A DNA stretch of 64,000 nt from Gonatopus flavifemur (lineage: Eukaryota > Arthropoda > Insecta > Hymenoptera > Dryinidae): NCBI GenBank assembly GCA_018340375.1, contig JAFFJZ010000030.1:1240001-1304000 (forward strand), in the 5' to 3' direction. Shown in pieces: positions 57,546 through 64,000 of this stretch (position 1 is the first letter of the stretch; every line of letters begins with the position of its first letter). The notes beneath the pieces were generated by a model that saw only the letters and a list, made by a program, of their open reading frames with translations, searched no databases and was not told the origin of the DNA. A program made the translations under genes and the position numbers.

Positions 57546-57768
57546 GGAGAGTGGTCTAATTTGGACTGTGTCTAAGCCGGACCCATTATGTTTGTCAAAG
57601 ATTCAGCTTGCTTGATGTATCATTATAGATATTTGTCACACCTACTGACAAATAATCAGTACCTAATGATGCCTCCGGTGATACATCGAACAAGCTGATT
57701 GAATGAGAAGTCTCCAAAGAACATAAGGGGGTCTGACTTGGGAGATGGTTAGAGTAAGACCACTCTCC
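57546..57768. repeat. Foldback, 223 bp, GGAGAGTGGTCT termini
   Basis: GGAGAGTGGTCTAATTTGGA at the left is matched by GGAGAGTGGTCTTACTCTAA (reverse complement) at the right. CAGCTTG and GATGTATCA / TGATACATC are mirrored inside. The minus frames here (57595-57777, 57663-57896) are incidental. Confidence 0.65.
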
Positions 57769-57801
57769 GCTAAGCAAAGTAACCTACATATTATTGAAAT
57801 T

Positions 57802-57919
57802 GGGACACTCGGCGTGGCCGATTCTTTAGGTTTTTGATAATCCAAGATTTGCTTGAACCTAGCAATTGAGAAAACATCTGTATCAAACCAAAGCATTTAT
57901 CGGCCACGCCAAGTGTCCG
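57802..57919. repeat. Short foldback, 118 bp, GGACACTCGGCGTGGCCG arms
   Basis: GGACACTCGGCGTGGCCGAT and its near-exact inverse enclose about 75 bp. GC-rich arms in AT-rich DNA. Confidence 0.65.
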
Positions 57920-57924
57920 ATGAT

Positions 57925-58340
57925 GGTAAATTGTCATGATTGAAAGAGAATTCGTATTGACTGTTTTCTTCAGATTGATTTGGGAATGGCAAATCGGTGG
58001 TATCTATGTATTGTTGACTCATGGTATTTATTCAACATATGAATTGATATATTCAAGCAGCATTTATGCAGTCAAGTGTACTGGGTACTTGATAGTGATT
58101 TCAGATCTTTTTTTTTCCTCTGATGTTTTTTTGGCTGATCACATAATATGAGAAAGGAAAATAAAGTTTATCAACAAAATTAATAAACTGAAATACTTTT
58201 GTAATACTTTTTCATGTACTTGGCGTTGTTTTTTTACTTTTTTGATATATACTGTGAAACTTTGAATCACTTTAGAATGCTAATATAATAACTTCAGTGT
58301 GGAAGAATTTTGTTCAAATTTGTTGAACATTTCTAAACAC
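57925..58340. other. No recognisable gene
   Basis: The 71-residue plus frame at 57936-58151 has no motif I recognise. The rest is AT-rich and unstructured. Confidence 0.3.
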
Positions 58341-58344
58341 TATT

Positions 58345-58505
58345 CCTTTGAGAAAAATTTAATTTGTGACTAATTAATCCTAGGATTCTTTGTTCCGAAG
58401 TTATAGCGATTTGAATTTGTTTGCATTCCATTGCAGTCAATGAGAATCCAAAGTTCTAAACTCCTGTAACTCTAGAACGGAGAATGCTAGGATACTTTAT
58501 TTGTT
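58345..58505. repeat. Decayed relative of the 22719 foldback
   Basis: TTGTTCCGAAGTTATAGCGA and its diverged inverse (TGTAACTCTAGAACGGAGAA) flank a short centre. The TTCCG(G/A)AG(C/T)TATAGCGATTTGAA block is also the core of 22719-23291. The ends are not recognisable. Confidence 0.45.
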
Positions 58506-58667
58506 TTTTCCAACCTCAACAATGATATTGAATCGAAAGATGTGAATCGCACCCTTCTTCACATATTTCGACTGTTCGGAAAATTAAGAAGTGTCCGGAG
58601 AAAAAGTGTCAAACCCAGCCAGCAAAATCAAGACAGCGCTTCTAGCAACGTGGCTACCATCCACTTA

Positions 58668-59955
58668 CTACTGCGTCCAAAAAGTAAGGTGACATTTGAA
58701 TTTAAACTCTGTGCGCAAATGTATTTGGGAAGGTTCCCTTATTTTTGGGTTAGTAAGACAGTCTTTGATATCCGTTCCTAGGGTCACATCAAAATATTCA
58801 ATAGTGTTTGAGATACGCTTCATTTTATAAGCTGTTGAAAGTGAATTTTCTCGATTTTTATAATGTCAGCATTTGTTGAGCAAAGAATTTGTATTCAATT
58901 TTGTTTGCGGAATGAGTTTTCTGCTGCTGAATCGTCGAGGATGGTGCAGGAAGCCTTTGGTGATGAGGCTATGCCGAAAGAACATGTTTATGAGTGGTAT
59001 AAAGCGTTCCAAGGAGGTCAAGAACGTGTCGAAGACGAAAAGCTCGATCATCCACTTCAAGTGACTAAGTTCACCTCCAAAAAATCAAAGATTTGGTGCT
59101 GGTAAATCATCGATTAACAATTAAAGATCTTGCTGATGATGTTGGCATTCCAAAAGGATCAGTCAATACCATTTTGAAGGATGTTTTAGGCCTCAGACGC
59201 GTCGAATCTCGATTTTTACCGAAAATACTGAATTTCCTGGGAAAAACATCGTCGCATTGAAGTATGCTAAACAATGCTTTCTGACTATCAGGGCAAGATG
59301 AAACGCATTATTACGGGAGATGAGACGTGGATTGATGCTTATGACCCGGAAACAACCGATCAATCAAGTGAATATCGCGCTAAAGGTGAGGCAAAAAAAC
59401 CGTTCCAAAGTCGCTGAAAAATCAAGGTTATGTTGACTGTTTTCCTCGATTGTCGTGGTGTTGTGCATTTTGAGTTCCTTCCACTGGGTCAAACTGTCAA
59501 CAAAGAATATTATTTGAGCGTTATACGTCGTTAAAGAGAACGGAATTGTGGCGAGACAACTCTTGGTTTTTGCACCACGACAATGCACCGGCTGACATTG
59601 CATTGATTCTTCGTGACTATTTCGCAAAAAACTCGACCCATATCGTTCCCCAACCACCGTATCCGCCTGTTTCAGCATCGTGCGACTTATGGCTATTCCA
59701 CAAACTCAAAAGACCGCTCCGGGGACACCGTTTTCAGTCGATCGGGGAGATGCAAGCCCAATCGGAGAGAGAGCTGGAGGCCATCCCGGAAACCGACTTG
59801 AACAACTGTTTCGAAGATTGGAAAATGCGTTGGCATAAGTGCATTGTATTTGGGGAAGGGGGGGATTACTTTCGAAGCGATGAACTTGATTTAGGTCAAT
59901 AAATAAAAATTGTTGAAAATAAATGCTATGTCATCTCATTTTTTGGGCACAGTAG
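58668..59955 (+). mobile_element. Mariner element, 1.29 kb, CTACTG(C/T)GTCCAAAAA TIRs
   Basis: CTACTGCGTCCAAAAAGTAA at the left and CTACTGTGCCCAAAAAATGA (reverse complement) at the right, with TA at 58666-58667 and 59956-59957. Full mariner length. It is the parent type of the 385-bp deletion derivative at 5909-6293. Confidence 0.9.
58863..59902 (+). pseudogene. Mariner transposase (DD34D), frameshifted
   Basis: ATG 58863 reads [20 protein letters not shown], then [19 protein letters not shown] and [20 protein letters not shown] frameshift near 59045-59090 moves the second helix-turn-helix (LTIKDLADDVGIPKGSVNTI) to another frame. Further breaks lie near 59240 and 59400. The catalytic blocks are RIITGDETWIDAYDPE (first D), FLHHDNAPADIAL (second D) and PPVSASCDLWLF (third D, 34 residues after the second; the usual SPDLAP is altered). 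The C-terminus CIVFGEGGDYFRSDELDLGQ ends at 59902. Not functional. Confidence 0.85.
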
Positions 59956-59959
59956 TATA

Positions 59960-61755
59960 CATTATGGGACACCTTGTGTATCATAGAATTTAGACAGCAA
60001 AGAGTTTATCAAATAATTTTCCAAAAACTATCCGAATATGGAGAAATAAAGATGAATTTGGTCTTTGATATTGCGCCCTTTAAAGCTTGCGCTGCTGGGA
60101 TACAATCCGTTTGCCCCGCTCCAGTTACGGCTCTGCATAATTCATAAATAGATTTGCGTTCGACTACATATTCGTCACAAGAATATTTAATTTATCAAGT
60201 TTTATGAAGTACCTCAAAAGCGACAGAATTTTCTGTACTTCTAGCTATGTTCCAAGAACTTTTCAAGTGAATCAAACTCGGAATAAATGTCATTTTGAAC
60301 ATAGAAGTGGTATTAATTGGAGGGAAAATTGAATTGTCAAATGCAGAATGAGGTACTGAACAATCACTCCCTGCGAAATGATAGAATAAATATCAAAACC
60401 TCTGCCGAGTCGTATCCGCTAACTTTCTCAATGCTTACGATCATGAAAGTTGTTTCAATTCAAATCTATGCACTCCATTATTAGCAAATTTTTTTGGATA
60501 ATTTGGAAGTAAATGTGATGTCGAATCGAAATAAAAAAAGACCCTTGAGAGAAATTCACATTGAATTTTTTTCCTGTTAATCTTTTGTTCTTCCAAACAT
60601 TCAATGGGAACAATTTTCATTAATTTCAATTCACTCGGCAAGACCTATGGGATTTTCACATCAATATCATCCACAAAATAAATACTGCACGTGAGGGAAA
60701 CAAATGAAAAGAATGTTCAATCGTTTCTTCACACAAGTTCATCTGCAGTATTTGAAATTTCCAAGAAATGAAATGCTTCTAAAGTATTTGCGAGTAAGCT
60801 CGAAGAAGAGAATCTCTATCTCACCGAGCTGCAAATTGAAATTTCTCACTGGAATGAGTTAGATTTCACAAGAGAAATACGAAATGAAACTCGAATGATA
60901 AAGCTTGCAGAATGTTGTGTTTCTTTGTAAATCAGTATATCATGATTCTTGAGTCCTATCGATATTTCAAATTAAATTTAAGATTCATCTTGGAATCTTC
61001 TGATATTGTGTCATAATTTTGAATTATTTCGATCTAACGCGCTAGGATTGAATTTTGTCCTTCAAATGTTTATCTACATATTCGATGTGTGCTCCTACAA
61101 TCATTTACCGTTAGGCTATAATCAACATTAGTTAATCATTTTATCTCGTTCGACGCTCTCGACATGGTGAATTTTGATCCATAAATTACCTATCAAGTTT
61201 TGGTAATTAAATTGCAAAGCCCATCCGATGATTATTGGATACTAATTGTAGTCACATAATTTTTAATCATGCTGATTTCGAGATGAGAATTGTTCCATTT
61301 GATAATTGAACTGATTTCCCATGACGAAGATCGAAATATTGAGATGTAACAGTTTTTTTTAATATTCATGAATTGTGTTAGTAACAGGAAATCGAACATT
61401 TTGCAATTATTCTCAAACCATAATTTTACCGGAATTCGTTTATGATGTTATATTATCTTTTGATCGCATAAAGTGAATGATCATATTCTGTTCTATACCG
61501 TTCACACCATATACATGAAAAATCGAAGGGCAAATATCAGAGTGCATTGTTCGGATTCACAGGAAAATAACGATTTTCTTTCCAAATTTTTTTAGTCATT
61601 TAAGGAATTTAATATGATAAAGAACTTTCACTTTTACGTGAAAAGTTTGAAAAATGAGACACATTTTTCTGATCTATTGTTAATGGTTTCGAACGATGAT
61701 TATTCCAGTAATTATTTATTCAGAATTCAATGATTCAATTATTCCTTCGCTTCCT
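59960..61755. other. No recognisable gene
   Basis: 1.8 kb of AT-rich DNA between two mariners. Short frames (for example 60441-60641 minus) lack motifs and I see no long inverted repeat. Confidence 0.4.
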
Positions 61756-61761
61756 AATATA

Positions 61762-63026
61762 CAGGTTGGTTGAAAAGTTCCTGCGCTCACCAAGAGATAG
61801 CACTGCTAGCTCAAAACTTTTTTTTTCTCAAGTTGGTATATCTGTCCTGAGGACACATGCAAAGTTACAAGTCATTCTGTCAATTCATTCTTTGTTTACA
61901 AGCCATTTGAAGTTGACGTGTCATTGATTTTTCTTAATATGGAAAAAATTGAATATCGTGCAGTCATTAGATTCTTTGCTTTGAAGGGTTTAAAAGCAAA
62001 GGAAATTTGTGAACAATTGTTAGAAGTGTATAAGGAGTCCTCACCTTCAAAACGCACCATTGAATTTTGGGCTGGTGAATTTAAATCCACGCGAAGGACG
62101 ACCAAAAACTGCAACCACAGCAGAAATCATTGAGCATGTACATAATATGGTTAGTGAAGATCCAAGTTTGACTAAGCGTGAAATTGCTAATGCCATAGGC
62201 ATCTCAGACGAACGAGTACTCCATATTTTACATGAAGAATTACGTATGAAAAAACTGTGTGGAAAGTTAGTGCCGCACACGTTAACAATTCAACAAAAAC
62301 TGGATCGAAAACAAATTTCTCAGCGTAATTTGGAGCGTTTTAAGCAGAATAAAACCGACTTCTTGCGTCGTTTTATAACTATGGATGAGACTTGGATCTA
62401 CCACCATGATCCTAAATTGAAACAAGAACGTTTGCAGTGGACTGAAGCTGGTTGTTCAGCTCCAAAGCAAGTGAAGTCACAACGATCAGCAAAGAAGGTT
62501 ATGGCATCAGTTTTTTGGGATGCAAAAGGAATTTTGTTCATTGATTATCTTCAGAAAGGTAAAACAATCAACTCCGAATATTACTGCAGCCTTTTGGATC
62601 AGCTGGATGAAAAAATTCGTGAGAAAAGACCTGGTTTAAAGAAGAAAAAAATCATTTTTCATCAAGATAATGCACCTGCTCACAAAAGTGTTTTGACGAT
62701 GGCTAAATTCAAAGAACTCAAGTACGAATTGCTTAAACATCCACCGTATTCGCCAGATTTGGCTCCTAGCGACTACTATCTCTTCAGAAATCTCAAACAA
62801 TTCCTTCGTGGAAAGCATTTTTCGTCGCATGAAGAGGCCATAGCAGCCGTAGACGATTATTTTGCAGAGCTTCCGGAAAACCATTATAAGGATGGGATAA
62901 AATTATTGGAAGATCATTGGAACAAGTGTATTGAGCTTCTAGGAGATTATATTGAATAGAAAAATATATTTCGTAACAAAAACAGTATTCTTTCATTTCG
63001 AGCGCAGAAACTTTTCAACCAACCTG
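61762..63026 (+). mobile_element. Mariner element, 1265 bp, CAGGTTGGTTGAAAAGTT TIRs
   Basis: The 27-bp terminal inverted repeats differ at one position (CAGGTTGGTTGAAAAGTTCC then TGCGCTC, against its inverse at 63000-63026). TA is duplicated at 61760-61761 and 63027-63028. The TIR begins like that of Himar1-type (irritans) mariners. This is the best preserved transposon in the window. Confidence 0.95.
61939..62959 (+). pseudogene. Irritans-like mariner transposase, one small deletion/frameshift
   Basis: ATG 61939 gives MEKIEYRAVIRFFALKGLKA and IEFWAGEFK. Around 62085-62095 the frame changes and several linker residues between the two helix-turn-helix motifs (usually RGRTS..DD) are missing, so a small deletion whose length is not a multiple of three is likely. 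The other frame then runs intact to the stop at 62957-62959: PREGRPKTATT, IANAIGISDERVLHIL, LVPHTLT, MDETWIYHHDP (first D), MASVFWDAKGILFIDYLQKG, FHQDNAPAHKS (second D), YSPDLAPSDYYLF (third D; 34 residues between, DD34D), ending LLGDYIE. All three catalytic aspartates are present. Acts in the nucleus on its own TIRs (family knowledge). Confidence 0.9.
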
Positions 63027-63029
63027 TAC

Positions 63030-63435
63030 ATAGCATTCACGGACTGAAACACATTAGCGCGAAGGATAACGTATCACATGACTTGTCTCATCCGCCAGGG
63101 AAGTCAAACATCAATTGTCACAGAAGACAGGAATCGATAGAAAGGGACTAAACCAATTACCAAACATCTACAAAGCTTTGAGAATCCCGTCCCTGATACA
63201 TTCCAGCTTGGTGTTCATTTTAAGGGATGCGAATCTTTAGAATTGACCCTTAAGTTGAGTACGGTCAGTTTAACTCTTCCCGGTATGATGAATGTAATCT
63301 GTATACACACAAAGAAACATCAATATAGGGACATTTGTAATTAATGATAAATTAATATTACCCTAACATAACATAGGCCTTTCAGGTCAAATGTAGGTTC
63401 ATCGTCCGTACATTCACAACCATGAAATTTTCACG
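63030..63435. other. No recognisable gene
   Basis: Unique-looking DNA between the mariner and the terminal foldback copy. No ORF with a motif. Confidence 0.35.
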
Positions 63436-63438
63436 TTC

Positions 63439-64000
63439 ATTCCGCTGGAACAGCCAAATGAGCACAATCAAATATGAACTATATGAGAATTTTTCGCTTC
63501 TTTTTTGCTAATTGTTTGCTATCATATCGAATTTTTCGCTCCGGTAGTTTTCGAGAAAATGAGGGTTGTGTCAGCGGAACAGTTCCGCTGGAACAACCAT
63601 TGATATAGGGGGCATGAAATGGTAGAAGGAATGCATAGGAATTATTCGCTTTTTATTTGCTCCAAGAATATGCTAGATTAATCTCATTTAAACCCAAGGA
63701 TGAGGGAATAACAGATATTCGTGAGGAAAATGGAATACTTGGATATTGGGACGGAGCGATATCGTCATAGGAGAGAAGATGTCTTGGGGACTTTGGCATT
63801 GTAGATCATACGTCAAGGAGACAGCTGTGCATACTAATCGAGGTGTGGACGAGTATAAAGTGTAGAAAGGAATTGGAATTTGAAAGTATGAATCATGCTG
63901 GAAATCTATACTTGTGAAATATTCACAAAATGTGAAATATTCGCGATTTTCTAATCACACTTTGTTTTTCGGAATCAAGGAGACGGTTTTGCCTGAGGCA
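63439..64000. mobile_element. Partial second copy of the 1.2-kb foldback (runs off the window)
   Basis: Starts ATTCCGCTGGAACAGCCAAA and follows the left arm of 1367-2563 (TATGAACTATATGAGAATTT, CGGTAGTTTTCGAGAAAATG, GGGGACTTTGGCATTGTAGA). It then enters the shared centre (GAAATATTCACAAAATGTGA). The bases just outside (TCACGTTC) differ from the octamer at 1359, as expected for an independent insertion. The right end lies beyond 64000. Confidence 0.85.

Noticed and set aside
1..64000. A coordinated multi-gene system (defence, biosynthetic or viral)
   Set aside because: All recognisable proteins are transposases or LINE proteins with disrupted frames. I found no adjacent intact genes, no virus-like proteins and no toxin genes.

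Overview
This window looks like non-coding DNA from an insect nuclear genome. It is AT-rich, and every recognisable reading frame belongs to a transposable element: Tc1/mariner-type transposases or an RTE/BovB-like endonuclease-reverse transcriptase. All of these are broken. I see no host protein-coding exon, rRNA or convincing functional tRNA gene, and no prokaryotic gene organisation. A hymenopteran would fit the element mix, but that is a guess; insect is the safer statement.

The dominant structure is a very dense set of foldback (hairpin) elements and MITEs, about 35 of them. Many have arms that are near-perfect inverted repeats and several are nested. One terminal type recurs: ends of the form CAC(G/T)G..GAAAA with a duplicated dinucleotide on each side (TA, but also TG, CA and CT), around interiors that share nothing. 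Examples lie at 18-1140, 489-755, 11023-11400, 17719-17979, 26545-26814, 29975-30222, 31650-32019, 53127-53388 and 57252-57475. Another foldback, at 1367-2563, has an 8-bp flanking duplication and a second partial copy at the right edge of the window.

Layout. 0-5 kb: nested foldbacks, a composite repeat carrying a tRNA-like sequence, and a short RTE 3' fragment. 5-10 kb: mostly unique AT-rich DNA with one 385-bp mariner deletion derivative. 10.5-21.4 kb: two mauritiana-like mariners (one split by a MITE, the other with a 9-bp-TSD RTE fragment just upstream of it), large foldbacks, a tRNA-derived SINE with a 14-bp target duplication, and a dead RTE copy. 21.4-25.3 kb: a run of closely spaced elements ending in a 2-kb Tc1/mariner element with DD41D spacing. 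25-35.8 kb: foldbacks of 0.13-2.2 kb. 35.8-47.8 kb: a repeat-poor block with a CpG-rich patch near 43.3-43.9 kb, possibly host intronic or regulatory DNA. 47.9-52.5 kb: the longest RTE copy (endonuclease to C-terminus, with a foldback inserted) followed by a degenerate about 460-bp-period repeat. 53-58.5 kb: more MITEs and a second composite repeat. 58.7-64 kb: two nearly full-length mariners with TIRs and TA duplications, and the partial copy of the first foldback.

The elements do not work together as a pathway; they record successive insertions. Nesting gives relative ages: the MITE at 11023 is younger than the mariner it splits, the RTE fragment at 15486 is younger than the sequence it duplicated, and the hairpin at 48390 is younger than its RTE host.
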